DNA from: Nocardioides bruguierae
Lineage (GTDB): Bacteria > Actinomycetota > Actinomycetes > Propionibacteriales > Nocardioidaceae
Length of the DNA: 64,000 bases
Assembly: GCF_023656415.1 (NCBI RefSeq)
Contig: NZ_JAMOIL010000010.1
Span: forward strand, 62,001 to 126,000
Direction: 5' to 3'
Each line of letters begins with the position of its first letter. The stretch's first letter is position 1. Positions 45,886 to 54,852 of the stretch are shown here, in pieces. Under the pieces are notes generated by a model that did no database searches, was not told the origin of the DNA, and saw nothing but the letters and a program-made list of their open reading frames with translations. Both the position numbers and the translations under genes were made by a program.

Positions 45886-45907
45886 GCCCCCGCCGCGCGA
45901 GGCTCAG
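45882..45907. terminator. Hairpin spanning the stops of two convergent genes
   Basis: ctgagcc (45882-45888) and ggctcag (45901-45907) are inverse complements with a 12-nt loop, and overlap both stop codons. Weak bidirectional terminator candidate. Confidence 0.35.
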
Positions 45908-47019
45908 GCCTCGACCTTCTCCGCGCCGCGGCGCCAGCGGATGCCCGCCTCGAGGAACCCGTCGATCTCGCCGTCGAAGACGGGCTGCGGGTTGCCGGTC
46001 TCGAAGCCGGTGCGCAGGTCCTTGACGATCTGGTACGGGTTGAGCACGTAGTTGCGCATCTGGTCGCCCCACGAGGCGGCGACGTCGCCCTTGAGGTCCT
46101 TCTTCAGCGCGGCCTCCTCGGCCTTCTTGCGGGCGAGGAGCTTGGCCTTGAGGACGATCATCGCGGCGGCCTTGTTCTGCAGCTGCGACTTCTCGTTCTG
46201 GCAGGACACGACGATGCCGGTCGGGATGTGCGTCAGGCGCACCGCCGAGTCGGTGGTGTTGACCGACTGGCCGCCGGGGCCGCCGGAGCGGAAGACGTCG
46301 GTGCGGACCTCGTTCTCGTCGATCTCGATCTCGTCGGTCTGCTCCAGCTGGGGCACGACCTCGACGGCGGCGAAGGACGTCTGGCGGCGGCCCTGGTTGT
46401 CGAAGGGGCTGATCCGCACCAGGCGGTGGGTGCCGACCTCGACCGAGAGGGTGCCGTAGGCGTAGGGCGCGTGGATCGCGAACTCGGCGGACTTGATGCC
46501 CGCCTCCTCGGCGTAGGAGACGTCGAAGACCTCGACGGAGTACTTGTTGCGCTCGGCCCAGCGCGTGTACATGCGCATCAGCATCTCCGCGAAGTCCGCG
46601 GCGTCGACGCCACCGGCGCCGGAGCGGATCGTCACGATCGCCTCGCGGGCGTCGTACTCGCCCGAGAGGAGGGTGCGGACCTCGAGGCTCTCGACCGCGG
46701 TCTTGACCTTGGGCAGCTCGCGCTGAGCCTCCTCCATGGAGTCGGCGTCGTCCGCCTCGACCGCGAGCTCGACGAGGACGCCGAGGTCCTCGATCCGGTT
46801 GCTCAGCCGCTCGAAGCGCTCGAGCTGGCCCTGGAGGTCGGAGAGCTTGCCGGTGACGCGCGTGGCGTTCGCCTGGTCGTCCCAGAGGTCGGGCGCGGCG
46901 ACCTGCTCCTGGAGGGAGGCGATCTCCGCCTTCATCGTCTCCAGGTCCAGCACCTGCTCGATGGTGTGCATCGTCGCCTGGAGCTGCTTGATCTCGCTGT
47001 CGAAGTCGGGGCCTGCCAC
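45904..47019 (-). CDS. prfB: Peptide chain release factor 2
   Basis: A 371-aa RF2. The stop-codon recognition tripeptide SPF is at 204-206 and the catalytic GGQ at 249-251 (GGPGGQ). Domain 1 is a coiled-coil-like N-terminal region. The reading frame is continuous, with no programmed +1 frameshift near codon 26 as found in E. coli. GTG/ATG start at 47019. It is near ftsE, as in mycobacteria (Rv3105c-Rv3102c), but two plus-strand genes are inserted here. Confidence 0.95.
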   Translation of the reverse strand: MAGPDFDSEIKQLQATMHTIEQVLDLETMKAEIASLQEQVAAPDLWDDQANATRVTGKLSDLQGQLERFERLSNRIEDLGVLVELAVEADDADSMEEAQRELPKVKTAVESLEVRTLLSGEYDAREAIVTIRSGAGGVDAADFAEMLMRMYTRWAERNKYSVEVFDVSYAEEAGIKSAEFAIHAPYAYGTLSVEVGTHRLVRISPFDNQGRRQTSFAAVEVVPQLEQTDEIEIDENEVRTDVFRSGGPGGQSVNTTDSAVRLTHIPTGIVVSCQNEKSQLQNKAAAMIVLKAKLLARKKAEEAALKKDLKGDVAASWGDQMRNYVLNPYQIVKDLRTGFETGNPQPVFDGEIDGFLEAGIRWRRGAEKVEA

Positions 47020-47130
47020 ATGCGCAGACTACGGCCCTCGTCCAGCCGGGGCCTACTCGTGGGTCGCCCGCGGCCCCGGCAGCGCGTCGTCCCCGCGCCG
47101 GAGCCCGGTCGTGGCCTGGTCATGGCCGGG

Positions 47131-47604
47131 TCACCGCCGGCGGCGTCCGAAGACCTGCGCGGCCCACCAGCGGCCGTCGTCGTCCTTGACCGCGGCCATG
47201 CCCAGGAGGCGGAACCGCTTGTTCAGGATGTTGGCGCGGTGGCCCTCCGAGCGCATCCAGGCCCGCACGACCTGGCGGCCGGTCGAGTAGCCCATGGCGA
47301 TGTTCTCGCCGGCGGTGGAGAGCTTGCAGTCCTCCATCACCGGCGTGAGGTCCTGGTGCTCCAGGCTGTTGTTCCTCGCCATCCACCGCACGTGCCGCTC
47401 GGCCTTGCGCTGCACGCAGCGCTGCCGGCGCAGCTTCACCAGGTCGTGGTTCGCGCGGGCCTTGTTGGTGACCTGGCGCGCCACCTTCTCGTAGCGGTCG
47501 CCCACGGCGGCGCCCGCGGGCGAGGCGGGGCCGAGGAGCCCGGCCGTCAGCACGAGCGCGAGCAGGGCGAGGACGGCGGCGCGCAGCCGCGTCGGGGCGC
47601 TCAT
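47131..47604 (-). CDS. Secreted CAP-domain (SCP/PR1) protein
   Basis: A 157-aa exported protein. The signal peptide spans residues 1-32. The CAP domain has AERHVRWMARNNSLEHQDL, AGENIAMGYSTGRQVV and MRSEGHRANIL, with the expected histidines and Glu. CAP proteins occur in cell-wall and spore contexts; no enzymatic activity is assured. ATG 47604 overlaps the stop of the gene upstream (ATGA). Confidence 0.88.
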   Translation of the reverse strand: MSAPTRLRAAVLALLALVLTAGLLGPASPAGAAVGDRYEKVARQVTNKARANHDLVKLRRQRCVQRKAERHVRWMARNNSLEHQDLTPVMEDCKLSTAGENIAMGYSTGRQVVRAWMRSEGHRANILNKRFRLLGMAAVKDDDGRWWAAQVFGRRRR

Positions 47605-48272
47605 CGCAGGTCCACCAGACCGGGCACGTGCAGCCGGTCCGAGGAGTAGGCGGGGGCGTCGCTGCGCCACAGGGTCGTGAACGAGGCCAGCCGCACGCGG
47701 CCGGGCCGGTCGGGGACGCAGCGCTCCGGCACGTTCACCGTGAGGCGGCCGGCGCTGCGGTCGACACCGAGGCGGGGCGTGCAGCTGCGCGAGGTGGTGC
47801 CCTCGTCGAAGAAGGCGAAGACCTCGCGGTCCTGCACCCCGAGGTCGAAGCCGGCGGACCAGGCGCTGCCCTGGCGCGGGGTGACGCGTAGCTGGAGCAC
47901 CTGGTCGAAGGCGTCGCTGCGGGTGACCCGGCGCAGGGTCATGACGAACCGCACCCGGGAGCGCTGCGGCAGCGCCACGACGCGCATCTTGCGCAGGTCG
48001 ATGCTGGCCTTCTGCCGGCGCGTCAGCGTGCTGGAGGCGCCCTCCTGCCAGTCACCGCGGGCGTCGGTGACGGTCAGCGGCAGCCCCAGGACGCCGGTGT
48101 CGGCCGCCTGCGCGGGGGCACCCAGGCCGGGCAGCAGGAGCCCTGCCAGGACCAGCGGCAGGGTCAGCAGCGCACGCGGGCCGGGGACGCGGCGGCGTGC
48201 CGGGCTGTGTGCCGGTGCGGGTGGCTGGGCACCGGCGGTGGGCACGGCGGGGGCGGTGGGGGTGGCGGTCAT
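47601..48272 (-). CDS. Hypothetical secreted protein
   Basis: A 223-aa exported protein. A Pro/Ala-rich N-terminus of about 45 aa is followed by a hydrophobic stretch ending PAQAA. The mature part is beta-rich (LTVTDARGDWQEG and VVALPQRSRVRFVMTLRRV) with two cysteines; I do not recognise a family. ATG 48272 has GGAGG 6 nt upstream. Cotranscribed with the CAP protein. Confidence 0.7.
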   Translation of the reverse strand: MTATPTAPAVPTAGAQPPAPAHSPARRRVPGPRALLTLPLVLAGLLLPGLGAPAQAADTGVLGLPLTVTDARGDWQEGASSTLTRRQKASIDLRKMRVVALPQRSRVRFVMTLRRVTRSDAFDQVLQLRVTPRQGSAWSAGFDLGVQDREVFAFFDEGTTSRSCTPRLGVDRSAGRLTVNVPERCVPDRPGRVRLASFTTLWRSDAPAYSSDRLHVPGLVDLR

Positions 48273-48495
48273 GGTGGGCCTCCGAGCGAGCCGACGGGAT
48301 GACGTGACGGGCACCATAGCCCGATCGCGAAGCCCTGCCGAGTGGTTCTCCCCGGCGTCCCCGCCTCGCCGAGGAGCGGGGTTCGGGCGGCGCCTCCGGA
48401 CGCGCCACGACCCCGCGCCGGACACAGGCGGGGCGGGGTCGTGGGGCTCTGCCCCGGTACGGGGCGGCCGGCGAGGCCGGGTGCGCGTGGGGGGG

Positions 48496-49053
48496 TCAGC
48501 GGCGCCGGAGCGTCCCGCCGTACCACTTGTGCGTCCACACCTTCTCGACGCGGACGCGGCCGTTGCTGTAGGGAGCGTGCAGCACCATGCGGTGGCCGTT
48601 GCGCCAGCCGGCGAAGATGCCGACGTGGTAGACGCCGCTGGAGCCGTAGAAGAACATCATGTCGCCGCGGCGCATGTTCGACTTCTTGATGCGGCCGGTG
48701 AACTTGGCCTGGGCGCTGGACGTGCGCGGCATGCGCTTGAAGCCGGCCTTGCGGAACGAGAACATCGTCAGGCCGGAGCAGTCGAACCGGTTCGGGCCGT
48801 CGGCGCCGTACTGGTAGGGGTCGCCCTTCTGGTTCGAGGCGACCCGCGTGCCCTGTCGGACGTTGCGGAGGGTCGCCTTGCGGTGGGCGGCGGTGCGCTT
48901 CTGTGCCGCGTTGGCGGCGGCGGGACCGTTCTCGGTCGTGGTGACGGCGGAGGTGACCGCGAGGAGGCCGAAGGCGAGGGCCGAGACGACGACCAGGCGG
49001 GTGGTGAGGTTCCCCAGGGCGCGCAGCGCCGAGGGCATGGCAGCAAGCTTCAA
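48496..49053 (-). CDS. NlpC/P60 cell-wall peptidase
   Basis: A 185-aa exported endopeptidase. The signal anchor is residues 15-37. A linker leads to the NlpC/P60 domain with catalytic C92 (FDCSGLT), H143 (VYHVGIF) and H159 (LHAPYSNG). It probably cleaves the D-Glu-meso-DAP bond in peptidoglycan stems. TTG 49053 has GGGA upstream; ATG 49038 is the alternative. A c-di-AMP riboswitch lies directly upstream, so expression should fall when c-di-AMP is high. Confidence 0.88.
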   Translation of the reverse strand: MKLAAMPSALRALGNLTTRLVVVSALAFGLLAVTSAVTTTENGPAAANAAQKRTAAHRKATLRNVRQGTRVASNQKGDPYQYGADGPNRFDCSGLTMFSFRKAGFKRMPRTSSAQAKFTGRIKKSNMRRGDMMFFYGSSGVYHVGIFAGWRNGHRMVLHAPYSNGRVRVEKVWTHKWYGGTLRRR

Positions 49054-49057
49054 GACG

Positions 49058-49228
49058 TGAGTCCCTTCCACGCCTGTGAGGTGAGCTGTCGGGTTCGGGC
49101 GGAAAGGTGCCCGGCCGTGCACGCACGGCTTCACCCCGAGCGGTAGCCCGGTTCGTCGGGACCGCGATAGGTGGGTCCCCCACTCCTGCCCTGGTGGTGC
49201 TCGGCCGGCCGCGACGGGCCGGGTACGT
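49058..49228 (-). promoter_or_regulatory. c-di-AMP (ydaO/yuaA) riboswitch
   Basis: On the minus strand the region contains GCAGGAGTGGGGGACCCACC, then CGGGGTGAAGCCG and finally CCGAACCCGACAGCTCACC followed by AGGCG, in the order and wording of actinobacterial ydaO-type c-di-AMP riboswitches. It ends right before the translation start of the NlpC/P60 gene, the usual context. The family is an OFF switch. Exact 5' boundary is uncertain. An 11-nt direct repeat (cgtggaccggt at 49226 and 49268) lies just upstream. Confidence 0.85.
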
Positions 49229-49555
49229 GGACCGGTCGACAGGCGGGGCAAGGACTCGGCGTTCGCCCGTGGACCGGTGGTGCTCTTCGTTGCGATGTGT
49301 CCCGAGGACCGTAGGCAGGCTCCCTGAAGGGAACCCAAACCATCACGGGGGTTCTCACGTCTTCCTCACAGCCGGTTGCGGGGAAGACGGGGGCATCGCT
49401 GTGCATCCGTGCTGGTGAGAGCACTTCTGCACGATGCAGATGTGACTCCACGCACTTTTACCGAAGAGACCTTTCTTCACACGACTGCCGTGCGCTAGAG
49501 GCACGTCATGCGGACGGCCACGCCCGCCATCTGCGAACAGGGTGTGCTCGACCTC
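49229..49555. other. Intergenic region with promoter and short palindrome
   Basis: This stretch of about 330 nt holds no gene that I can support. It contains the presumed promoter of the NlpC/P60 gene and a perfect inverted repeat tctgca-cga-tgcaga at 49426-49440, possibly a regulator site. Confidence 0.5.
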
Positions 49556-50410
49556 TTACGGACCGTCCACGTCCGCCGAGCGGACGCCCTTGCCGGCGTC
49601 CCCGCGCCCCGGGGGCTCGTAGGCGGTCTCCTGGCCCGTGAGGCGACGGACGATCGGCTCCACGTCCCCCAGCTCCACCCCGGCCCAGTGGCGGTGCATG
49701 CGCTCGGCCACCGCGAAGGTCGTGCCGCTGCCCCCGAACGGGTCCAGGACGAGGTCGCCGGGCTCGCTGGAGATCGTCAGCACCCGCTCCAGCAGTCGCT
49801 CGGAGAGCTGGTTCGCACCCCGGTTCTTGGTGCCGCGGTGCCGGACGGGGGTGATGTCGGTCCACACGTCGGAGAGGTTGATGCCGTCGGGGTGGATCTT
49901 GTCGCGGTGGCCGCCGTAGTCCTTCACGTCGCCACCGCAGTGCCGGCACGTCTCCACGGGCAGCCGTGGGCGCTCGAAGCGTGCCGGCTTGCCGCGCGTG
50001 TAGTAGAGGAGCGAGTAGTGGGAGGGGTAGAGGCGCCCCTGGATCGGCAGGCTCATCTTCAGGTCCACCGCGACCCAGTGGCGGAAGGTCAGGCCGAGGG
50101 TGTTGAGGACGTGGCCGAGCTCGATGTTCCAGCGCGGCACGTGGTAGAGCCACAGCGCGCCGCCGGGCTTGAGCACCCGGGCGCACTCGCGCAGCCACTG
50201 CTCGCACCAGGCGAGGTAGTCGGCGTCGTCCAGGCGGTCGGTGACGCCGGCGCCGTAGTCCTTGTCGAGGTTGAAGGGCGGGTCGGCGAAGACCACGTCG
50301 ACGCTGGCGTCGGCGACCGTCGGCAGCCAGGCCAGGCAGTCGCCCTGGTGGAGGGTGCCGAGGTCCGTGGTGAGCACCGCGCGGGTCTCCCCGCGGGTCG
50401 GGCCGCTCAC
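49556..50410 (-). CDS. DNA methyltransferase (beta class), unit 1
   Basis: A 284-aa amino-methyltransferase: motif IV DPPF (43-46, FADPPFNLDK) precedes the AdoMet-binding motif DPFGGSGTTF near residue 235, the beta-class order (N6-adenine or N4-cytosine). A CxxC pair (CRHCGG) sits in the target region. GTG start overlaps the stop of unit 2 by 4 nt. In-frame sequence upstream of this start is a shadow of unit 2. No restriction gene adjoins. Confidence 0.9.
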   Translation of the reverse strand: MSGPTRGETRAVLTTDLGTLHQGDCLAWLPTVADASVDVVFADPPFNLDKDYGAGVTDRLDDADYLAWCEQWLRECARVLKPGGALWLYHVPRWNIELGHVLNTLGLTFRHWVAVDLKMSLPIQGRLYPSHYSLLYYTRGKPARFERPRLPVETCRHCGGDVKDYGGHRDKIHPDGINLSDVWTDITPVRHRGTKNRGANQLSERLLERVLTISSEPGDLVLDPFGGSGTTFAVAERMHRHWAGVELGDVEPIVRRLTGQETAYEPPGRGDAGKGVRSADVDGP

Positions 50411-51297
50411 CGGATCGACGCCCGCCGGCGCGCCGCAGCCCGGTCGTGCTCGATCCACTCCTGCTCGGTGCGCCGCTGCACGTTCTCCAGGCGCTGCACG
50501 GCCCAGGCGTTGTACTCGGGCTCGAGCTCGCAGGCCAGCCACCGCCGCCCGAGCTGCTCGGCGACGACGGCGGTGGTGCCCGACCCGGAGAAGGGGTCGA
50601 GGACGAGGCCGCCCGCCGGGCTCGAGGCGAGCACGAACTTGCGCACGAGCTCCTCGGGCTTCTGCGTCGGGTGCGGGGTCTTCTCCCCCATGCCGTTGCA
50701 GGTGGTCGGGACCTCGATGACGTCCTTGGGCTTGGCGCCGAGCGGGTGCGGCTGCCAGGCCTCGGCCCGCTGCTCGCGCCCCTGGCTGAAGGCGCTGGTC
50801 TCGGCCTGGGCGCGGCCGGGGTACTTCAGGGTGTGCGCGCCGTAGGGGATGCGCACCGGGTCCTGGTCGATCCGCGTCGCGCGGGACTTGCGGAAGTGCA
50901 GGATCGCCTCGTGGCTGCGGCCCCAGTCGCTCCCCAGGTTCGCCTTGTTCCTGTAGTGCCACACCAGCCACCGCACGGAGTGGAAGTGCCGCATCGCGGG
51001 GTGCTTGAGGTCGGCCAGCACCTCGGGGAACCCGCACACGTACAGGCTGCCGGTGGGCGTGAGGACGCGGGACGCCTCGACCATCCACTCCATCGACCAG
51101 GAGATGTAGGCCTCGGCGGACTCGAACGAGTCCCACGCCGCCTTCTTGATGTTGTACGGCGGGTCGGCGAAGACGAGGTCGACGCTGCTGTCCGGCAACG
51201 TGCGCAGCCAGGCGATCGAGTCGCCCTCGAACAGGGCGCTCTCCCCGGTGCGGTGGACCTCGCGCGGGGCGGGCAGCGGTTCTGCCGGGGCGCTCAT
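50407..51297 (-). CDS. DNA methyltransferase (beta class), unit 2
   Basis: A 296-aa beta-class DNA methyltransferase: motif IV DPPY (45-48, FADPPYNIKK) and motif I DPFSGSGTT toward the C-terminus. Also HPTQKPEEL, common in N4/N6 methylases. ATG at 51297. It is the first gene of a two-gene unit; the sequences differ clearly between the pair, so they likely methylate different strands of an asymmetric site or different sites. Confidence 0.92.
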   Translation of the reverse strand: MSAPAEPLPAPREVHRTGESALFEGDSIAWLRTLPDSSVDLVFADPPYNIKKAAWDSFESAEAYISWSMEWMVEASRVLTPTGSLYVCGFPEVLADLKHPAMRHFHSVRWLVWHYRNKANLGSDWGRSHEAILHFRKSRATRIDQDPVRIPYGAHTLKYPGRAQAETSAFSQGREQRAEAWQPHPLGAKPKDVIEVPTTCNGMGEKTPHPTQKPEELVRKFVLASSPAGGLVLDPFSGSGTTAVVAEQLGRRWLACELEPEYNAWAVQRLENVQRRTEQEWIEHDRAAARRRASIR

Positions 51298-51361
51298 GCC
51301 CGCTCCTCCCGCTCCCGCTCGTCGGCTCTCGACGGCGCGGGCATCCTACGGTGCGCCCGCC

Positions 51362-51841
51362 TCAGCCGTCCGTGGTGGTGGACGCCGAGCCCTCCGCCGC
51401 GACCGTCGCCTCGCCGGGTCCGCCCGGCACCGTCAGCGGCAGGTCCAGCGGCGCGCGCAACCGCACCAGGACGGTGTCACCACTGACCGAGACCTCCGCG
51501 CTCAGACCCGGGTACTCCGACGTCGCCCCCACCTGGTCCAGGTAGGACGCCACACCCGCCCGCGCCGCGTCCGCGTCCACCGGCAACGCACCCTCCGGAA
51601 CCCCCTCGGTGTACAGCGACGTGCCGGCCGCCCCCGCGTCCGCCCCGTACAGCGCCGCCCCGTCGGCCAGCGTCGAGAGCCCCGAGCGCTGCAGGTAGGC
51701 CGCGCTGGCGTCGGTCACGATCGCCACCGCCCCCAGCAGCACCACCAGGAACCCCACCACCAGCACCGTGGTCTGGCCGGCGTCGTCCTTCCTCCTCGCC
51801 CGAGGCTCGCCCACCGTGCTCACCCCACTGACAGAGTTCAC
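51362..51841 (-). CDS. TadG-like pilus protein
   Basis: A 159-aa protein with an N-terminal basic stretch and the TadG/TadE-like motif AGQTTVLVVGFLVVLLGAVA (residues 20-40), a prepilin-type membrane helix. The rest is a soluble domain. GTG at 51841 overlaps the stop of the preceding TadE gene (GTGA). Last gene of the tad operon. Confidence 0.78.
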   Translation of the reverse strand: MNSVSGVSTVGEPRARRKDDAGQTTVLVVGFLVVLLGAVAIVTDASAAYLQRSGLSTLADGAALYGADAGAAGTSLYTEGVPEGALPVDADAARAGVASYLDQVGATSEYPGLSAEVSVSGDTVLVRLRAPLDLPLTVPGGPGEATVAAEGSASTTTDG

Positions 51842-52284
51842 CGGGTCACCTCCTGGTAGCGGCCCACCGGCACCGCGTGCGTGGCCGCCACCGCGAACGT
51901 GGGCCCGACACCGAACAGGTCGGGGAAGGGCAGGTCGACCCGGCTCTCCACCACCACCGTCACCACCGCGGTGCCCGAGTGGCAGTCGGCGTAGCCGCCG
52001 CAGTCGAAGGACACGTCCGCGCTGTTCTCCACGCCCTGGTCGGCCAGGGCCCGGACGGCGGCCGCCCGCCCCGCCTCGGCACCGGCCGCGTCGTCGCCCG
52101 CGAGCACGTAGGCGCGCGCCGACGAGCGCGCCGCGGACTCGACCGCGAACGCGCCGCGCTGCACCTCGAAGACCGAGAGCAGGAACCAGATGAGCGGCAC
52201 CAGCAGCAGGATCACCAGCCAGGTCAGCTCGATGACGGCACTGCCGCGGTCGCCGCGGCCTCGACGCTCCCCGCGGGCGGTCAC
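51838..52284 (-). CDS. TadE-like pilus assembly protein
   Basis: A 148-aa protein: basic N-terminus, then GSAVIELTWLVILLLVPLIW, the TadE-type hydrophobic segment with the conserved Glu. The C-terminal part is extracytoplasmic with two cysteines (DCGGYADC). Start and stop overlap its neighbours by 4 nt. Minor pseudopilin of the tad (Flp) pilus. Confidence 0.83.
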   Translation of the reverse strand: MTARGERRGRGDRGSAVIELTWLVILLLVPLIWFLLSVFEVQRGAFAVESAARSSARAYVLAGDDAAGAEAGRAAAVRALADQGVENSADVSFDCGGYADCHSGTAVVTVVVESRVDLPFPDLFGVGPTFAVAATHAVPVGRYQEVTR

Positions 52285-52712
52285 TGCTCCGTCTCCTGCA
52301 CGGCGCTGCCCGAGACCTCGAAGGCCACGGCCGGCCCACCGATGCCCAGCGCGGGCACCTCGGCCCGCACGGTGACCACGACGGTGGGTGCGCCGTCGAC
52401 GGACACGACGTCCGCGCTCACGTCGTCGGCGAACCGACCCGAGACCACCGACGACGCCTGGCTCACCGTCCGGGCGCGCGCGTCCTCGGGCCCGCGCCCC
52501 ACCACGGCCCCGTAGCGGGCACCGTCGGAGGCGGCCGAGGCGAGCGTGTTGCGCACGAACAGCGTCAGCGCCAGCTGGAGGATGCCGAGCACGAGCGGGA
52601 GCACCACCGCGAGGACCAGCACGAAGTCGACGACGGCGGAGCCACGCTGGCCGCGCCGCCTCCTCGACGTGGCCCGGTCTCGGGCAGGGCGCCGGTCGTG
52701 CGGTGCGCTCAC
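52281..52712 (-). CDS. TadE-family protein
   Basis: A 143-aa TadE-like protein. RGSAVVDFVLVLAVVLPLVL is the conserved membrane motif with D in place of E. A 100-aa exported domain follows. Overlaps its neighbours by 4 nt on both ends. Confidence 0.83.
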   Translation of the reverse strand: MSAPHDRRPARDRATSRRRRGQRGSAVVDFVLVLAVVLPLVLGILQLALTLFVRNTLASAASDGARYGAVVGRGPEDARARTVSQASSVVSGRFADDVSADVVSVDGAPTVVVTVRAEVPALGIGGPAVAFEVSGSAVQETEQ

Positions 52713-52954
52713 TGCACCGAGTCGAGCGCCGCCCGCACCATGTCGGCCATGACCGGGCCGGCGAAGGCGCTGATCGCTGCGACGATGCCGGCGGTCATGA
52801 CCGTGACCATGACCCAGCCGGGCACGTCACCGCGGTCGTCGCGGCGGGCGCCGCCGTCGGAGGCTGCGGCCAGGACCAGCAGGCCGGCCAGGGCGACCCG
52901 CAGGCTGGTGAGGAACGCCGCGGAGCGGCGAGGGGCGGTGCGGTCGTCGTGCAT
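52709..52954 (-). CDS. Small Flp-pilin-like protein
   Basis: An 81-aa protein with a basic cytoplasmic N-terminus (about 40 aa, with one hydrophobic stretch) and a C-terminal helix DVPGWVMVTVMTAGIVAAIS, reminiscent of actinobacterial Flp/TadA-locus pilins. It lies between tadC and the TadE genes, the usual place for the major pilin. It is encoded within a fully overlapping operon. Family assignment is tentative. Confidence 0.6.
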   Translation of the reverse strand: MHDDRTAPRRSAAFLTSLRVALAGLLVLAAASDGGARRDDRGDVPGWVMVTVMTAGIVAAISAFAGPVMADMVRAALDSVQ

Positions 52955-53012
52955 GGGGGTGTTCCTTTCCCGAGAGACGCCCCGCGAGCGGGGCCGGACA
53001 CAGGGAGCCAGG

Positions 53013-53999
53013 TCAGGTGACGCTGAGGCTCAGGCCGATGAGGCCGGGGTAGAAGGCGAAGAGCACCGTGACGGGCAGGACGAGGAAGACGACCGGCACC
53101 ATCATCAGCACCTCGCGGCGTGCGGCTGACTCGATGAGGGTGCGGCGCCCGGACTCCCGCACGTCGGCGGCCTGGGCGTGCAGCACGTCGGCCAGCGGCG
53201 TGCCGCGCTCGACCGCGGTGGCGATGCCCTGGGCGAACCGGGCCACGGCCGGCAGCCCGGTGCGGGCGGCGAGCCGGTCGAAGGCCTGGGCGACGGGCGC
53301 GCCGGTGCGGATCTCGCCGAGCACCACGGCGAGGTCCTCGGAGAAGGCGCCGCGGGAGCGGGCCACCACGCGGGACAGTGCGCCGACGGGGCTCTCCCCC
53401 GCCGCGACCGCGAGCGAGAGCAGCTCGGCCAGCGTCGGCAGCTCCGCGAGCACCAGTCGCTCGCGCTTGGTGACCTGCTGCCCCAACCACCAGTCGCGGC
53501 CGAGCACGCCGAGGGCCAGCGCGACGGCGCACAGGGCCACCGCACCGAGCACCGAGCCGGGGTCCGCCAGGGTCCGCACGAGCCCGACGCCGGCCGCGAC
53601 GGTGAACGCGGCCAGGCCCCACAGCACCTGCTCGACGCGGAAGTCGTGCACGCTCTGCTCCAGGCCCGCCCGGTCCAGGCGCCGCCGGACGGACGCGCTG
53701 CCACCGAGCACCCGCTCGACCAGCGCGGCCGCGGAGCGCACCGGCGGCCCGAAGACACCGACCAGGGCCGACGTCCGGGACGCCGGGGCGACGCCGGGCA
53801 ACGGCGCGCGGCCGACCTGCGGCAGGTCGCGGACGTAGGGCAGCACCCGCACGGAGAGCTGCGGGCGGCGCAACGCGCGCACCCGGCCCACGGCGAGGAT
53901 GACGCCGGCGGCGGCCGTGCCGCCGAGCAGGCCCCCGACGACGGCCGGGTCGAGCACCACCAGCGGAGCCAGCAGCGGGACCAGGAGGGAGTCGGTCAT
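53013..53999 (-). CDS. tadC: Tad pilus inner-membrane protein TadC
   Basis: A 328-aa type II secretion F-domain (T2SSF) membrane protein. The T2SSF domain includes LPTLAELLSLAVAAGESPVG and GTPLADVLHAQAADVRE; membrane segments are near the N-terminus and at the C-terminus. ATG at 53999 overlaps the presumed tadB stop. It acts with TadB as the platform for pilus assembly. Confidence 0.87.
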   Translation of the reverse strand: MTDSLLVPLLAPLVVLDPAVVGGLLGGTAAAGVILAVGRVRALRRPQLSVRVLPYVRDLPQVGRAPLPGVAPASRTSALVGVFGPPVRSAAALVERVLGGSASVRRRLDRAGLEQSVHDFRVEQVLWGLAAFTVAAGVGLVRTLADPGSVLGAVALCAVALALGVLGRDWWLGQQVTKRERLVLAELPTLAELLSLAVAAGESPVGALSRVVARSRGAFSEDLAVVLGEIRTGAPVAQAFDRLAARTGLPAVARFAQGIATAVERGTPLADVLHAQAADVRESGRRTLIESAARREVLMMVPVVFLVLPVTVLFAFYPGLIGLSLSVT

Positions 54000-54852
54000 G
54001 CCAGCACCCGCTTCTCCCGGGCAGCCGGCCCACGCGCATCATCACGCGGTAGGCGAGCACGCAGGCGCCCGCCCCGACCGCCAGGATGATCGCGCCGGTC
54101 GGCGTGGAGTAGGCGCGCATGAGGTCGGGGTTGCCCGACATCAGCAGCAGCACCAGCCACGGCGCCGCGACCGCGAGGCGGGCGCCGTTGACCGTCCAGG
54201 CCTGGCGGGACTCCAGCTCGGACCGGGTCCGGGCGTCCTCGCGCAGGAAGGTCGAGAGATTGCGCAGCAGGCGACCCAGGTCGCCGCCACCCACCTCGCG
54301 GGCGACGCGCAGGCCCTCGAGCACCCGGTCGCCGACGGGGTCGGCGAGGTCGGCCTTCAGCCGGTCGAGGCAGTCCCCGAAGCGTCCGGAGACCTGGTAG
54401 TCGAGCGCGAAGGAGGTGAACGCGGGGCGCAGGGCCTCGGGCCCGCGGACGCCGAGCGCGCCGAGGGCGTCGGGCAGCGACATGCCCGCGCGGACGGCGG
54501 AGGACAGGTCGTCCACCGCCTCGGGCCAGACCTCGGCCAGCTCGCGCTGGCGGCGGGTCGCGCGCCCCGAGACGATGCCGACCGGCAGGTAGGAGGCCAG
54601 GGCGCCGAAGGCCAGCGCCACGGGCGGGGTGAGGGTGACGACCCAGACGACCAGGGCGACGACCAGGCCGAGCCCGGCGCACAACGCCACGAACCCGCGG
54701 GGCGAGACCTCCCGCAGGCCGGCGGAGGCCAGGAGCCGCTCGACGCGCCCCGGGCCCGGCGGCTCGCTCGGCTTCTCCGCGCGCGGCACGGCGAACGCCG
54801 ACCAGACGAGCAGCAGACCCAGGCCGACCCCGAGACCGACGAGGGCGCCCAT
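53996..54852 (-). CDS. tadB: Tad pilus inner-membrane protein TadB, apparent 3' frameshift
   Basis: A T2SSF platform protein of about 285 aa: VWPEAVDDLSSAVRAGMSLP and VGGGDLGRLLRNLS are typical. ATG 54852 overlaps the tadA stop by one base. The reading frame does not stop at 53996: near 54018 the frame shifts, and the TadB frame runs on through tadC. One extra base in the cccggg run at about 54017-54022 would give ...REKRVLA-TGA with a 4-nt overlap to tadC, like its operon neighbours. So a one-base deletion (or sequencing error) is likely in the last ten codons. Confidence 0.82.

Noticed and set aside
45904..47019. Programmed frameshift in prfB
   Set aside because: The RF2 frame is continuous from the start codon through GGQ; no internal TGA near codon 26.
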